Assembly (NCBI RefSeq): GCF_003063265.1
Contig: NZ_NERU01000001.1
Coordinates: 248,001-312,000 of the forward strand
Origin: Limnohabitans sp. WS1
GTDB taxonomy: Bacteria > Pseudomonadota > Gammaproteobacteria > Burkholderiales > Burkholderiaceae_C
Reading direction: 5' to 3'
Length of the DNA: 64,000 nucleotides
How positions within the stretch are numbered: position 1 is the stretch's first letter; each line of letters begins with the position of its first letter. A program made the translations under genes and the position numbers. This document shows positions 8,695 to 18,405 of this stretch, in pieces. Below the pieces are notes generated by a model. It saw only the letters and a program-made list of their open reading frames with translations. It ran no database searches and was not told the DNA's origin.

Positions 8695-10106
8695 GTTCAA
8701 ATGCTCACGCCGCCCCACTGCGGCTCGCCTTTTACGGTGACGATTTCACAGGGTCGACCGACGCGCTCGAAGTTCTGGCCTTTGCCGGGCTCAAATGCGC
8801 CCTTTTTCTGAGCCCGCCCACGCCAGCGCTTTTGGAGTCCCTCGGCGGCTATGACGCCATCGGGGTCGCAGGGGACAGCCGAGGCATGTCTCCCGTCGAG
8901 ATGGCGCAAAAACTTCCGGCTATTTTTGAAGCGCTGGCATCCCTTGGTTCACACATCGTTCATTACAAAGTCTGTTCGACCTTCGACAGCTCCCCATCGG
9001 TCGGGAGCATCGGCCGTGCGATGGACCTTGCGCAAAAAACTTTTGGCCCTGAACTGATCCCCATCGTTGCCGGCACGCCGGCACTGTCCCGCTACTGTGT
9101 TTTTGGCAACTTGTTTGCACGATCTGGCACGGATGGACTCACCTATCGCATCGATCGCCATCCGATCATGAGTGTGCATCCAGTCACGCCGATGGACGAG
9201 GCCGACCTGGTCGTCCACCTTGGCCGTCAGACTTCGATGCCGATTGGCAAATTCACACTGCCCAAGTTCGCGCTGGGCCGTGAGGCACTGCAGGCTCAAT
9301 ACGCGGCTTCGAGACAGAACGTCAAGACTGCGCTGTTGATCGATTCGGCGGAAAATGCTGACCTGACCGAGGTCGGTGGCCTGCTGCTTTCACACCATCA
9401 AGACCATCGACCCGTCTTTGTGGTGGGCTCGTCGGGTGTTGAATATGCCCTCACACAGTGGTGGGCCGAACAAGGCGCTTTCTCAGACAAGAGTCGTCAC
9501 TTCGAATCTTTCCCGGCCGTTCAGCAGGTTCTTGCCATCTCTGGCAGCGCGTCGGCACTGAGCGCCAAGCAGATAGACACGGCCATCGCCGAGGGGTTTG
9601 CAGCGGTTGCGATCGACGCATGTGCCTTGGTGGATGGTGAGCGTTGGGAGCAGGCGGCAGCTGCCCTCGTTGAAACCACCGTTGCGTTGCTCGCCCAAGG
9701 AAAAAGCGTCATCTTGCACACGGCACGGGGGCCAGAAGATCCTCGTATCAGCTTGCTGATCGAGTCACTGATGGCTCGCGGAGAAAGCCGTGAACAAGCC
9801 AGGTACGGCGGTGGTCGACTTTTGGGCGCTCGGCTCGGTGCCATCGTTCAGAACATCTTGCTCGCAAGCGTGGTGCAACGCTTGATCTTGTCCGGAGGCG
9901 ATACATCAAGTCAAATCACCAGTGTTCTCGCACCAGATGCGATCGAGATACAAGCCCGTCTGTCCCCTGGTGCGCCCTTGTGCAGAGTGATTTCAAATAA
10001 ACCCCACCTGAAAGGCCTGCAAATGGCTCTGAAGGGGGGGCAGATGGGGGACGCGTCCTACTTTGTCCGGGCGCTTCGGGGAACGCCACAAGGCGCGCCA
10101 ACGTAA
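8691..10106 (+). CDS. DUF1537 four-carbon/acid-sugar kinase family protein
   Basis: 471 aa, full length for the family. The N-terminal substrate domain begins with LAFYGDDFTGSTDALEVL, which carries the DDxTG signature. The C-terminal nucleotide domain ends with LILSGGDTSSQI. Characterised members are ATP-dependent kinases of D/L-threonate, D-erythronate or 3-oxo-isoapionate. Its ATG sits in the stop codon of the RuBisCO-like gene, so the two products are probably made together, and the kinase product is a logical substrate for the RLP. The exact sugar acid is not deducible. Confidence 0.87.
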   Translation: MSSNAHAAPLRLAFYGDDFTGSTDALEVLAFAGLKCALFLSPPTPALLESLGGYDAIGVAGDSRGMSPVEMAQKLPAIFEALASLGSHIVHYKVCSTFDSSPSVGSIGRAMDLAQKTFGPELIPIVAGTPALSRYCVFGNLFARSGTDGLTYRIDRHPIMSVHPVTPMDEADLVVHLGRQTSMPIGKFTLPKFALGREALQAQYAASRQNVKTALLIDSAENADLTEVGGLLLSHHQDHRPVFVVGSSGVEYALTQWWAEQGAFSDKSRHFESFPAVQQVLAISGSASALSAKQIDTAIAEGFAAVAIDACALVDGERWEQAAAALVETTVALLAQGKSVILHTARGPEDPRISLLIESLMARGESREQARYGGGRLLGARLGAIVQNILLASVVQRLILSGGDTSSQITSVLAPDAIEIQARLSPGAPLCRVISNKPHLKGLQMALKGGQMGDASYFVRALRGTPQGAPT

Positions 10107-10122
10107 CACGGGAGAACATGCA

Positions 10123-10887
10123 ATGGAATCGAAACAACGCGTTGCTGTGGTCACGGGTGGGGCCATGGGCATCGGCTCAGAGGTTTGCCGACAATTGGCC
10201 ATGTCTGGTTTCAGTGTGGTCATCGCAGACCTCGATGTCAAAGCCGCAAGCGACCTGGCCGGCCAGTTGACCGGTGAGGGGTATACCGCGCAGGCGCTGC
10301 AGATGGACGTCGGGCGAGCCGAGTCTATAGCACAAGGGTTTGCATCCATCGCTGAAAAGCACGGAAGATGCGACGTTCTCGTGAACTGCGCGGGGATCGC
10401 AAAGGTGTTCCCGTTCATGGACTTTCCACTGGATCACTTCATCGCGACCATGAACGTGAACGTCACAGGAACCTTGTTGTGTAGCCAGCACGCCGCACGG
10501 TTGATGAGTCAAAACAAGTGGGGCCGCATCGTCAACATCGCTTCTGTTGCGGGGATGCGGGCTGTGGGCAAGGGGCGTACTGCCTACGGTACGTCCAAGG
10601 GCGCGGTCATCGCCTTGACGCGTCAGATGGCGGTAGAGCTTGCCGATCACGGCATCACGGCCAATGCCCTTGCGCCTGGCCCTGTGGATACGCCAATGAC
10701 CCGGGTTCTTCACACGGATAAGTTTCGCTCAGAGTACGCCAGCGCGATACCCATGAAGCGTTATGGGACGACATCTGAAATTGCTCACGCCGTGTCATTC
10801 CTCGTATCAGAAGGTGCCTCCTATATTTCCGGAATCGTGATGCCGGTGGATGGCGGTTTCTTGTCCGCAGGTGCGCCCAGTATTTAG
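10123..10887 (+). CDS. SDR family dehydrogenase (FabG-like)
   Basis: 254-aa classical short-chain dehydrogenase. It shows the cofactor motif TGGAMGIG, the structural NCAG, the catalytic Ser in NIASVAGM, the YGTSK active site (Tyr and Lys) and APGPVDTPM. ATG 10123 has GGGAGAA upstream. The gene starts 16 bases after the kinase stop in the same orientation, so it probably belongs to the same operon. It may oxidise the hydroxyl of a sugar acid before phosphorylation; that role is inferred only from position. Confidence 0.87.
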   Translation: MESKQRVAVVTGGAMGIGSEVCRQLAMSGFSVVIADLDVKAASDLAGQLTGEGYTAQALQMDVGRAESIAQGFASIAEKHGRCDVLVNCAGIAKVFPFMDFPLDHFIATMNVNVTGTLLCSQHAARLMSQNKWGRIVNIASVAGMRAVGKGRTAYGTSKGAVIALTRQMAVELADHGITANALAPGPVDTPMTRVLHTDKFRSEYASAIPMKRYGTTSEIAHAVSFLVSEGASYISGIVMPVDGGFLSAGAPSI

Positions 10888-11054
10888 AAGCAGCGACTTC
10901 CATTGCGCTCGAGCAAACCCGGATGGCGCATCGATGGCACCCGATGAACCTCACAGATCTGAACGCCATCGCCCAACAGAACCGTTTATTCCAGCATGCT
11001 TGCGCCAGTGGAGCCGACTCGCCAAGCATGAGCATCTTCACTAGGGAGCAAGCC

Positions 11055-11933
11055 ATGAAATTTGTTGACACCTCTGTTTTGCGCATCGGGTATGAAGAAT
11101 GGAACCCCCATGCGGCTCGCACGGTCGTTTTGTTGCATGGCTGGCCTGACAGTCCGCGAACTTGGGCCCAAGTGGCACCGGTGTTGGCCCTTCAAGGCTG
11201 GCGGGTCATTGTTCCTGCATTGCGTGGGTTTTCGCCAACTCGTTTTTTGAGCGATGACACGCCGCGCAGCGGGCAACTGTCTGTCCTGGGGCGTGACCTG
11301 CTGGAGCTGATAGCTCAGCTGCGATTGCACAAACCTGCCTTGGTGGGCCACGACTGGGGGGCACGCGCTGCGGGCAATGCCTGTGCCTTGCAGCCTGGCG
11401 TGGCCAGCCACCTGGTGTTGCTTTCTGTGGCCTATGGCACCAATTTGCCATCACAAGACTTGTCACTGGAGCAGGCGCGTCAATACTGGTATCACTGGTA
11501 CATGGCGACACCGCGGGGCCAACGTGCTGTGCGCGAAAACCGCAATGCTTTCGCCAAAATCATGTGGGAAACTTGGGCACCTTCTGGATGGTTCACGCCC
11601 GAAGAGTTCGAAACCACAGCCCAAGCATTTGCCAATGACGATTGGCCGGAGGTCACGCTGCACTCCTATCAACACCGTTGGGGCCATGCCCCGGGAGATG
11701 TTTGTTATGCGGCCGAAGAGCAGGCCTTGAGCATCATCACGCCATTGGATGTGCCCACGCTGATATTGCATGGCGATGCAGATGGCGTCAATTTACCCGC
11801 GTCTTTCATGGGGCAATCCCAATATTTCCTCAATCGCTACGAGCGCAAACTGATGCCCGGGATTGGGCATTTTCCACAGCGCGAAGATCCAGAGCAGGTC
11901 GCTTCCGAGTTGATCAAATTCTTGGCAGTTTGA
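11055..11933 (+). CDS. Alpha/beta hydrolase with Asp nucleophile (epoxide hydrolase-like)
   Basis: 292-aa alpha/beta hydrolase. The oxyanion motif is HGWPDSPRTW. The nucleophile elbow VGHDWGA carries Asp instead of Ser, as in soluble epoxide hydrolases and haloalkane/haloacid dehalogenases. A possible acid lies in LHGDADGVN and the catalytic His in PGIGHFPQRE. Start ATG 11055 is supported by AGGGAG at 11043-11048. Longer in-frame starts upstream lack this. It lies 167 bases behind the SDR gene and could be a fourth member of the accessory operon or an independent gene. Confidence 0.82.
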   Translation: MKFVDTSVLRIGYEEWNPHAARTVVLLHGWPDSPRTWAQVAPVLALQGWRVIVPALRGFSPTRFLSDDTPRSGQLSVLGRDLLELIAQLRLHKPALVGHDWGARAAGNACALQPGVASHLVLLSVAYGTNLPSQDLSLEQARQYWYHWYMATPRGQRAVRENRNAFAKIMWETWAPSGWFTPEEFETTAQAFANDDWPEVTLHSYQHRWGHAPGDVCYAAEEQALSIITPLDVPTLILHGDADGVNLPASFMGQSQYFLNRYERKLMPGIGHFPQREDPEQVASELIKFLAV

Positions 11934-12092
11934 GTTGTAAAACTGGGAACGCTTTTTTCTGCCGCGCTGCAGAAGGGGGCCCTTTCGGCGACCTGTCAGT
12001 CCAAAGCCCAAAATGTCACGCAAGTGATCAGCAGTCTGGATGTCCGAGGTATCGAGAATGAAGCTACCGCCCCCGAAAGGCGTCAGACAAGA

Positions 12093-12122
12093 AAAAAGGC
12101 CAACCCGTTAGAGTTGGCCTTG
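12093..12122 (-). terminator. Intrinsic terminator of tRNA-Leu
   Basis: Read on the minus strand: AAGGCCAAC, a short loop, GTTGGCC, then a run of six T. It lies about 40 bases past the 3' end of the minus-strand tRNA-Leu gene and is the natural end of that transcript. Confidence 0.85.
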
Positions 12123-12161
12123 ATTCGCTTGGAACCCGCATGGATGCTGAGTTTCCAGAGT

Positions 12162-12246
12162 TGGTGCCCGGGGCCGGACTCGAACCGGCACGCCTTGCGG
12201 CGGGGGATTTTGAGTCCCCTGAGTCTACCAATTTCACCACCCGGGC
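12162..12246 (-). tRNA. tRNA-Leu (anticodon CAA)
   Basis: 85-nt class II tRNA on the minus strand. The acceptor stem is GCCCGGG paired with CCCGGGC, followed by discriminator A and an encoded CCA. The D-loop has TGGTAGA, the anticodon stem-loop is GGGGA-CTCAAAA-TCCCC (anticodon CAA, decoding UUG), and the T arm is GGTTCGAGTCC. The long variable arm fits leucine. A CATAAT box about 20 bases upstream (12267-12272 on the plus strand) is a possible -10 element. Confidence 0.95.
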
Positions 12247-12393
12247 TGGTATTTGTGAAGACCTGAATTATGACACAACATGGGGCGCTTTTTGAAAGCC
12301 ATGTTGAAAAAATGCAAATCCATCGTCACGCAAGTGTCTTGTTCAAAGTCACCGCATCAAATGCGGGTGGTCAAGTTATGGCAAAGTACGAAC

Positions 12394-13296
12394 ATGATTT
12401 ATTCAACCATTGAAGACGCAATTGGCAAAACACCTTTGGTGGCTTTGCAGCGCTTGGGGGCTGCCGATACGGTGGCGCGTGGCAATGTCATTTTGGGCAA
12501 GCTAGAAGGCAACAACCCGGCAGGTTCTGTCAAGGATCGGCCGGCTTTGTCGATGATCCGTCGTGCCGAAGAGCGAGGCGAGATCAAACCGGGTGATACC
12601 TTGATCGAGGCGACCTCGGGCAACACCGGCATTGCTTTGGCCATGGCCGCGGCCATCAAGGGTTATCGCATGATTTTGATCATGCCCGAGGACCTGTCGA
12701 TTGAACGCGCCCAGACCATGAAAGCGTTTGGGGCCGAGTTGATCCTGACCCCCAAGAGCGGCGGCATGGAGTACGCACGCGACTTGGCCGACAACATGGC
12801 GGCGCAAGGCAAGGGCCGCATCCTGGACCAGTTTGCCAATGCCGATAACCCGCGCATCCATTACGAAACCACCGGTCCCGAGATCTGGGAGCAGACCGGC
12901 GGCAAGGTCACTCACTTTGTCAGCGCCATGGGCACCACGGGCACCATCACGGGCGTCTCGCGCTATCTGAAAGAAAAGAACCCGGCCATCCGCATCATTG
13001 GCGCACAGCCCAGCGAAGGCTCGCGCATTCCGGGCATCCGCAAGTGGCCACAAGAGTACTTGCCCAAAATTTACGACCCCAGCCATGTGGATGAGCTGAT
13101 TTACGTGAGCCAAAACGATGCCGAAGAGACCTGCCGCCAGATGGCACGCAGCGAAGGCATTTTTGCGGGCATCTCCGCAGCGGGTGCTTGCTGGGTGGCC
13201 CAGCAAGTGGCCAAGACGGCGCAAAACGCCACCATCGTCTTCATCGTCTGCGATCGCGGTGACCGTTATCTCTCCACAGGCGTATTCCCGGCCTGA
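12394..13296 (+). CDS. cysM: Cysteine synthase B, O-acetylserine sulfhydrylase
   Basis: 300-aa PLP enzyme that makes L-cysteine from O-acetylserine and sulfide or thiosulfate. The PLP Lys lies at about residue 47 in EGNNPAGSVKDRPALSMI, a sequence that matches CysM better than CysK. The phosphate loop TSGNTGIAL and the C-terminal SAMGTTGTITG are present. The chosen ATG begins MIYSTIEDAIG, the usual CysM start; the in-frame extension upstream (from 12280) covers intergenic sequence. Confidence 0.92.
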   Translation: MIYSTIEDAIGKTPLVALQRLGAADTVARGNVILGKLEGNNPAGSVKDRPALSMIRRAEERGEIKPGDTLIEATSGNTGIALAMAAAIKGYRMILIMPEDLSIERAQTMKAFGAELILTPKSGGMEYARDLADNMAAQGKGRILDQFANADNPRIHYETTGPEIWEQTGGKVTHFVSAMGTTGTITGVSRYLKEKNPAIRIIGAQPSEGSRIPGIRKWPQEYLPKIYDPSHVDELIYVSQNDAEETCRQMARSEGIFAGISAAGACWVAQQVAKTAQNATIVFIVCDRGDRYLSTGVFPA

Positions 13297-13324
13297 ACGG
13301 CTGAACTTTGACAAGGCTTGAACC

Positions 13325-13882
13325 ATGGCTGAATACCGTTTTTGTCCGATGTGTGCCAGTCCTTTGGCTTGGCTCTCGCAAATGGAAGACGGGGGCGAAA
13401 CGATGCGCCTGCGTTGCACCGCCTGCGATTTCACCCACTGGAACAACCCCACGCCAGTGCTGGCAGGCATTGTGCAAGTGGGCGATCAGATTTTGCTTGC
13501 CCGCAATGCCGCCTGGCCTGGCCGGCGCTTTGCGCTGATCACCGGCTTCATGGAAGCGGGCGAAACACCCGAAGAAGGCATCACCCGCGAGATTGCCGAA
13601 GAAACCAACCTGAAGGTGTCAGCCCTCAAGTTGATTGGCGTGTACGACTTTCAGCGCATGAACCAGGTCATCATTGCCTACCATGCGGTGGCCGAAGGCG
13701 AGGTGCGTTTGTCGCCTGAGTTGGCCGAATACAAGATGTTTGATTTCAAGGATCTTATTTGCTGGCCCGCAGGCACCGGCTACGCTTTGGGCGACTGGCT
13801 GCGCACCATCGGCATCGAGCCGAAATTCATGACGTGGGAAGAGCGTGCCGCGCAAAGCCAAGAACAAAATCAGGGCTCATGA
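13325..13882 (+). CDS. Nudix hydrolase with N-terminal zinc ribbon
   Basis: 185 aa. Two CxxC pairs (FCPMC and RCTAC) in the first 35 residues form a zinc ribbon. The Nudix box follows near residues 78-100: GFMEAGETPEEGITREIAEE fits GX5EX7REUXEEXGU. The arrangement is that of short NudC-like pyrophosphohydrolases, but the protein is shorter than E. coli NudC, so NADH as substrate is only a possibility. Its stop overlaps the start of the next gene. Confidence 0.87.
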   Translation: MAEYRFCPMCASPLAWLSQMEDGGETMRLRCTACDFTHWNNPTPVLAGIVQVGDQILLARNAAWPGRRFALITGFMEAGETPEEGITREIAEETNLKVSALKLIGVYDFQRMNQVIIAYHAVAEGEVRLSPELAEYKMFDFKDLICWPAGTGYALGDWLRTIGIEPKFMTWEERAAQSQEQNQGS

Positions 13883-14109
13883 TGCACATCGACAAAGAAA
13901 TAGACACCAGCGGCCTGAACTGCCCCTTGCCCATTTTGAAAGCCAAAAAGGCTTTGAATGAGATGAGCAGCGGTCAGGTGCTCAAAGTAATCGCCACCGA
14001 CCCGGGTGCCTGGCGCGACTTTGAGGCCTTTGCGCGACAAACGGGCAATGATTTATTGCTGCAGGAAAAGACCGAAACGGCGTTTGTGTTTGCGCTCAAA
14101 CGCCGCTGA
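13879..14109 (+). CDS. TusA-like sulfurtransferase (SirA/YedF family)
   Basis: 76-aa small protein with the family signature DTSGLNCPLPILKAKKAL, in which the Cys is the persulfide-carrying residue and CPxP starts helix 1. The fold usually shuttles sulfur for tRNA thiolation or other sulfur-relay reactions. The start overlaps the Nudix stop (ATGATG at 13879-13884; either ATG could be used). It converges on galU with only six bases between the stops. Confidence 0.87.
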   Translation: MMHIDKEIDTSGLNCPLPILKAKKALNEMSSGQVLKVIATDPGAWRDFEAFARQTGNDLLLQEKTETAFVFALKRR

Positions 14110-14115
14110 ACGCGA

Positions 14116-14994
14116 TCAGAGACTCAGGCTTTTGAGGTATTCGCGGAACGACGCACCCACCTGGGGGTGTTGCAAAGCCAGCTCCACCGTGGCTTCCAGA
14201 AAACCTTCTTTGCTGCCGCAATCGTAGCGTTTGCCTTGGTATTGGAAGGCATAGACCGCCTCACGTTGCATCAGGCGTGCAATGGCATCGGTGAGCTGGA
14301 TTTCGCCGCCCACGCCGGTGGGCTGGTTGCGGATCTCGTCAAAAATGCCTGGCGTCAGGATGTAGCGACCCGCCACACCCATGCGCGAAGGGGCTTTGTC
14401 CGGACTGGGCTTTTCCACAATTTGCTCGACGCGGATCAGTTGTTTGCCAGCCGACTCACCGGCCACGATGCCGTAGCGCTTGACTTGGTCGAGCGGCACT
14501 TGTTGCACCGCCAGCACCGAGCGGCCTTGCTTGGTGTAAGCGTCCACCATTTGGGACAAGATGGACGGCCCCTGGTTGACCATCAGGTCATCGGCCAGCA
14601 GCACGGCAAAAGGCTCGTTGCCCACCAACGGCTCGGCGCACAGCACCGCGTGGCCCAAACCCAGCATGCGGTTTTGGCGCACGTAGGCGCACACCATGTC
14701 GTCGGGTTGCACCGAGCGCACCAGAGCCAGCAACTCGTCCTTGTGGGCGGCTTCGAGTTCTGTCTCCAGCTCATAGGCCGTGTCAAAGTGGTCTTCAATG
14801 GCGCGCTTGCTTCGGCCCGTGACAAAGATCATGTGACGCACTCCCGCCGCATAGGCTTCCTCGACCGCGTACTGGATCAGCGGCTTGTCGACCACGGGCA
14901 GCATCTCTTTGGGTGCGGCTTTGGTCGCGGGCAAAAAGCGCGTGCCCAGACCTGCGACGGGGAACACGGCTTTTCGGATGACGTTGTGGCTCAT
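14116..14994 (-). CDS. galU: UTP-glucose-1-phosphate uridylyltransferase
   Basis: 292 aa. It catalyses UTP + glucose-1-P to UDP-glucose, the precursor of envelope polysaccharides. The nucleotidyltransferase motif [20 protein letters not shown] is at the N-terminus, followed by [15 protein letters not shown], and [11 protein letters not shown] lies further in. The start is set at 14994 because AAGGAC lies just upstream on the minus strand; the longer frame runs into valS. It lies 25 bases behind valS in the same direction. Confidence 0.94.
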   Translation of the reverse strand: MSHNVIRKAVFPVAGLGTRFLPATKAAPKEMLPVVDKPLIQYAVEEAYAAGVRHMIFVTGRSKRAIEDHFDTAYELETELEAAHKDELLALVRSVQPDDMVCAYVRQNRMLGLGHAVLCAEPLVGNEPFAVLLADDLMVNQGPSILSQMVDAYTKQGRSVLAVQQVPLDQVKRYGIVAGESAGKQLIRVEQIVEKPSPDKAPSRMGVAGRYILTPGIFDEIRNQPTGVGGEIQLTDAIARLMQREAVYAFQYQGKRYDCGSKEGFLEATVELALQHPQVGASFREYLKSLSL

Positions 14995-15019
14995 GGGGGT
15001 GTCCTTGGTGTGCAGGCGA

Positions 15020-18000
15020 TCAGCCCAAGCGTTGCAGTTGTTGGCGAATTTTGTCGAGTGTGGCCCCGAAGTCGGCCACGCGCTTTCTGGTTTCGTCGAG
15101 GACGGCTTGTGGTGCCTTGGCCACAAAGGCTTCGTTACCGAGCTTGGCGTTGGCCTTGGTGATTTCACCTTCCAAGCGAGTGGCCTCTTTGGTCAGACGG
15201 ATTTTTTCTGCAGCGGCATCGACTTCGATGAACAAACACAAACGTGCCTCGCCCACCACGGCCACGGGGGCGGCTTGTGCTGCAGCGATCCATTCTGCTT
15301 CGGTGTCAAAGACTTTGACTTCGCTCAGTTTCGCCAATGACTGCAGCACCGGTGCCACGCTGTGCATGAAGTCGGTGTCACCCAGCACATACAGGGGCAT
15401 GCGGGTCGAGGGCGAGACGTTCATCTCGCCGCGCAGGTTGCGGCAAGCATCCACCAATGTTTTGAGCTTGGCCACATGGGCTTCGGCGGCTGTGTCGATG
15501 CGTTCGGGCTGGCTCACGGGGTAGGCCGCGATGCTGACCGACTCGCCCGGACGGCCCGCCACCACCGACACTTTTTGCCAGAGTTCTTCGGTGATGAAGG
15601 GGATGATGGGGTGCGCCAGGCGCATGATGGTTTCGAGCGTGCGGATCAGGGTGCGGCGCGTGGCGCGTTTTTGCGCGTCGTCACCGGTGTTGATTTGCAC
15701 CTTGGCGATTTCAAGGTACCAGTCGCAGAACTCGTTCCAGACAAAGTCGTAAATCGTGTTGGCCACGTTGTCGAGGCGGTACTCGGCAAAGCCTTTGGCC
15801 ACATCGGCCTCAACCCGCTGCAGTTGCGAGCTGATCCAGCGGTCGGCCTGGCTGAAGGTCAGATAGCCGTGCACAGGGCCTGCTGCGGTGGCTTGGCCAT
15901 TGGCATCGATGCCGGGCGCAGCGCATTCGGCTTTGGTGTGTTCTTTCAGGCCACAGTCCTGGCCTTCGCAGTTCATCAGCACAAAGCGGGTGGCGTTCCA
16001 CAGCTTGTTGCAGAAGTTGCGGTACCCCTCGCAGCGCTTGCTGTCAAAGTTGATGCTGCGGCCCAAGCTGGCCAGCGCTGCAAAGGTGAAGCGCAGCGCG
16101 TCGGCACCGTAGGCGGGGATACCGTCCGGGAATTCTTTTTCGGTTTGCTTGCGCACCTTGGGGGCGGTCTCGGGCTTGCGCAGGCCCTGGGTGCGTTTGT
16201 CGAGCAATGGCTCCAAGGTGATGCCGTCGATCAGGTCAACCGGGTCGAGCACGTTGCCTTCGGACTTGCTCATCTTCTTGCCTTGGGCATCGAGCACCAG
16301 GCCGTGGATGTAGACGTGTTTGAAGGGCACTTTGCCGGTGAAGTGCGTGGTCATCATGATCATCCGGGCGACCCAGAAGAAGATGATGTCGTAGCCGGTC
16401 ACCAGCACGCTGCTGGGGAGGTAGAGGTCGTAGTCGCTGGTGTGGCCTTCGGTTCCGCTGGCGAGCGTGCCGGGCTCGGCCTTGCTCCCACTCGCTTCGC
16501 TCGCAATGTCGCTGCGTCCGAGCCCGGCACGCTCGCCAGCTGCGTTCTTGGTGCTTGTCTCGTTGTTGGGCCATCCCATGGTGCTGAAGGGCACCAAGGC
16601 GCTGGAGTACCAGGTGTCCAACACGTCTTCATCACGCTTGAGCGTTTTGCCCGGGGCTTGGGCTTGCGCTTCGGCTTCGTCGCGGGCCACGTACACCTTG
16701 CCGTCTTCGTCGTACCAAGCGGGGATCTGGTGGCCCCACCACAGCTGGCGCGAGATGCACCAGTCCTGGATGTTGTTCATCCACTGGTTGTAGGTGTTGA
16801 CCCAGTTCTCGGGCACAAAGCTCACTTGGCCGGATTGCACGGCGTCAATGGCTTTTTGGGCGATGCTCTTACCGGTGGCGTCGCCTTGGCCCACCTGGTT
16901 CATGGCCACGAACCACTGGTCGGTCAGCATGGGCTCGATCACCTGGCCGGTGCGGGCGCAGCGGGGCACCATGAGTTTGTGCTTCTTCACTTCCACCAAA
17001 GCACCAGCGGCTTCGAGGTCTGCCACCACGGCCTTGCGGGCCACGAAGCGGTCCAGGCCTCGGTATTTTTCGGGGGCGTTGTTGTTGATGGTCGCGTCGA
17101 GGTTCAACACGCAGATCATTTCCAGCTTGTGGCGCTGGCCGACTTGGTAGTCGTTGGTGTCGTGCGCGGGTGTGACCTTGACGACGCCCGTGCCAAAGGC
17201 TTTGTCCACATAGTCGTCGGCGATCACCGGGATGGTGCGGCCGCACAAAGGCAGGTTCACTTGCTTGCCGATCAGGGCGCTGTAGCGCTCGTCTTCGGGG
17301 TGCACCATCACGGCCACGTCGCCCAGCAGGGTTTCGGGGCGGGTGGTGGCCACGGTCAATGAACCACTGCCATCGGCCAAGTCATAACGGATGTGCCACA
17401 TCGAGCCGTCTTCTTCGGCGCTTTCCACTTCCAGGTCAGACACGGCGCTTTGCAACACTGGGTCCCAGTTGACCAGACGTTTGCCACGGTAGATCAGGCC
17501 TTGCTCGTACAGCTGCACAAAGGTTTCGGTCACGGTTTTGGACAGCTTGGGGTCCATCGTGAAGTATTCGCGGCTCCAGTCCACGCTGTCGCCCATGCGG
17601 CGCATTTGGCTGGTGATGGTGCTGCCGGACTCTTCTTTCCACTCCCAGACCTTGCTCACAAAGTTCTTGCGGGCTTCGGCGGGCGTGGGGCCCATGTCGT
17701 GGCGGCTGATGCCTTTGGCCTGCAGCTGGCGCTCCACCACGATCTGGGTGGCGATGCCCGCGTGGTCGGTGCCCGGAATCCAGGCGGTGTTGTGGCCCAG
17801 CATGCGGTGGTAGCGGGTCAACGAGTCCATGATGGTCTGGTTGAAGGCGTGGCCCATGTGCAGCGTACCGGTCACGTTGGGCGGGGGCAGCTGGATGGCA
17901 AACGCTGGAGCGCCTTTTTTGGGGGCTTGGGTGCCCCGGAAACCGGCCACTCCGTAGCCGCGTTTTTCCCATTCGGGGCCCCAATGGGCTTCCAGTGCAG

Positions 18001-18070
18001 CGGGTTCGAAGGATTTGGACAGGCTTTCAAGGCCGGGCTGGTGGGCCACTGTGGCGGGGGCGTTGCTCAT
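15020..18070 (-). CDS. valS: Valyl-tRNA synthetase, with an in-frame insertion
   Basis: 1016-aa class I tRNA synthetase that charges tRNA-Val and edits Thr-tRNA. The HIGH motif is HMGH in [16 protein letters not shown], the KMSKS motif is [14 protein letters not shown], and [11 protein letters not shown] and [12 protein letters not shown] are typical. A C-terminal coiled-coil arm is visible ([15 protein letters not shown]). It is longer than most ValS (about 950 aa). Part of the excess is a Gly/Ala/Ser-rich stretch between TMGWPNNET and [14 protein letters not shown], encoded by a palindromic repeat. [10 protein letters not shown] at 18070 is the likely start; a longer frame to 18250 covers non-coding sequence. 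Confidence 0.95.
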   Translation of the reverse strand: MSNAPATVAHQPGLESLSKSFEPAALEAHWGPEWEKRGYGVAGFRGTQAPKKGAPAFAIQLPPPNVTGTLHMGHAFNQTIMDSLTRYHRMLGHNTAWIPGTDHAGIATQIVVERQLQAKGISRHDMGPTPAEARKNFVSKVWEWKEESGSTITSQMRRMGDSVDWSREYFTMDPKLSKTVTETFVQLYEQGLIYRGKRLVNWDPVLQSAVSDLEVESAEEDGSMWHIRYDLADGSGSLTVATTRPETLLGDVAVMVHPEDERYSALIGKQVNLPLCGRTIPVIADDYVDKAFGTGVVKVTPAHDTNDYQVGQRHKLEMICVLNLDATINNNAPEKYRGLDRFVARKAVVADLEAAGALVEVKKHKLMVPRCARTGQVIEPMLTDQWFVAMNQVGQGDATGKSIAQKAIDAVQSGQVSFVPENWVNTYNQWMNNIQDWCISRQLWWGHQIPAWYDEDGKVYVARDEAEAQAQAPGKTLKRDEDVLDTWYSSALVPFSTMGWPNNETSTKNAAGERAGLGRSDIASEASGSKAEPGTLASGTEGHTSDYDLYLPSSVLVTGYDIIFFWVARMIMMTTHFTGKVPFKHVYIHGLVLDAQGKKMSKSEGNVLDPVDLIDGITLEPLLDKRTQGLRKPETAPKVRKQTEKEFPDGIPAYGADALRFTFAALASLGRSINFDSKRCEGYRNFCNKLWNATRFVLMNCEGQDCGLKEHTKAECAAPGIDANGQATAAGPVHGYLTFSQADRWISSQLQRVEADVAKGFAEYRLDNVANTIYDFVWNEFCDWYLEIAKVQINTGDDAQKRATRRTLIRTLETIMRLAHPIIPFITEELWQKVSVVAGRPGESVSIAAYPVSQPERIDTAAEAHVAKLKTLVDACRNLRGEMNVSPSTRMPLYVLGDTDFMHSVAPVLQSLAKLSEVKVFDTEAEWIAAAQAAPVAVVGEARLCLFIEVDAAAEKIRLTKEATRLEGEITKANAKLGNEAFVAKAPQAVLDETRKRVADFGATLDKIRQQLQRLG
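16457..16540. repeat. valS: Palindromic element inside valS
   Basis: A perfect 23-bp inverted repeat. The left arm is at 16457-16479 (GCTGGCGAGCGTGCCGGG...) and the right arm at 16518-16540 (...CCCGGCACGCTCGCCAGC), with a 38-bp loop. The arms plus loop are read in frame within ValS, giving [11 protein letters not shown]... then ...AEPGTLAS. Standard ValS proteins have only a short WP-to-FYP linker here, so the element looks inserted. No second copy was noticed in this window. Confidence 0.85.
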
Positions 18071-18405
18071 GGGGCGGATTTTCCAAAAGAAACGGCAACG
18101 CAACCGATGCCGTGTGGGACAGGTGCATCCCAAATTGCTTATTTTAACGAGGCCTATCAAAGACCTTGACGCTTTGGAATGGCCTTTGCTCCACCTTGTT
18201 TTGTGTTTTTTATCTGCCGATGAGGGCGAATGGGTGCCAAGTCGTTTCAATGAGCATGATGTTTATCAAATCGCCAAGGCAATAGGCAATCTAAATTTGT
18301 GCCATTGGATCAATCAATTGGGAGACTGATCAGTTTAGGTCTAACCTGAGGGTTCTCTGGCGATTCTGCCAGGGCAATGCACCTAAAACCCACAAGGAGA
18401 TATCC
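18071..18405. other. Intergenic region between valS and rubrerythrin
   Basis: 335 bases without a supported gene. It must hold the divergent promoters for valS and the rubrerythrin operon. Short symmetric sequences near the rubrerythrin side, ACTGATCAGT (18325-18334) and AGGT-CTA-ACCT (18337-18347), could be regulator sites. A plus-strand frame ending at 18329 reads plausibly near its end ([15 protein letters not shown]) but has no start in this gap. Confidence 0.35.

Noticed and set aside
12024..12266. 80-codon plus-strand frame near tRNA-Leu
   Set aside because: Its C-terminal half is the antisense of tRNA-Leu (SWCPGPDSNRH-type sequence is a known artefact).
15362..17362. Very long open frame (666 codons) on the plus strand opposite valS
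   Set aside because: It is the antisense shadow of valS. Composition is dominated by G/V/H/Q typical of reversed coding sequence, with no ribosome binding site and no family motif.
18015..18329. Plus-strand frame upstream of rubrerythrin
   Set aside because: It starts inside valS antisense and has no start codon in the intergenic part, although its end reads plausibly.
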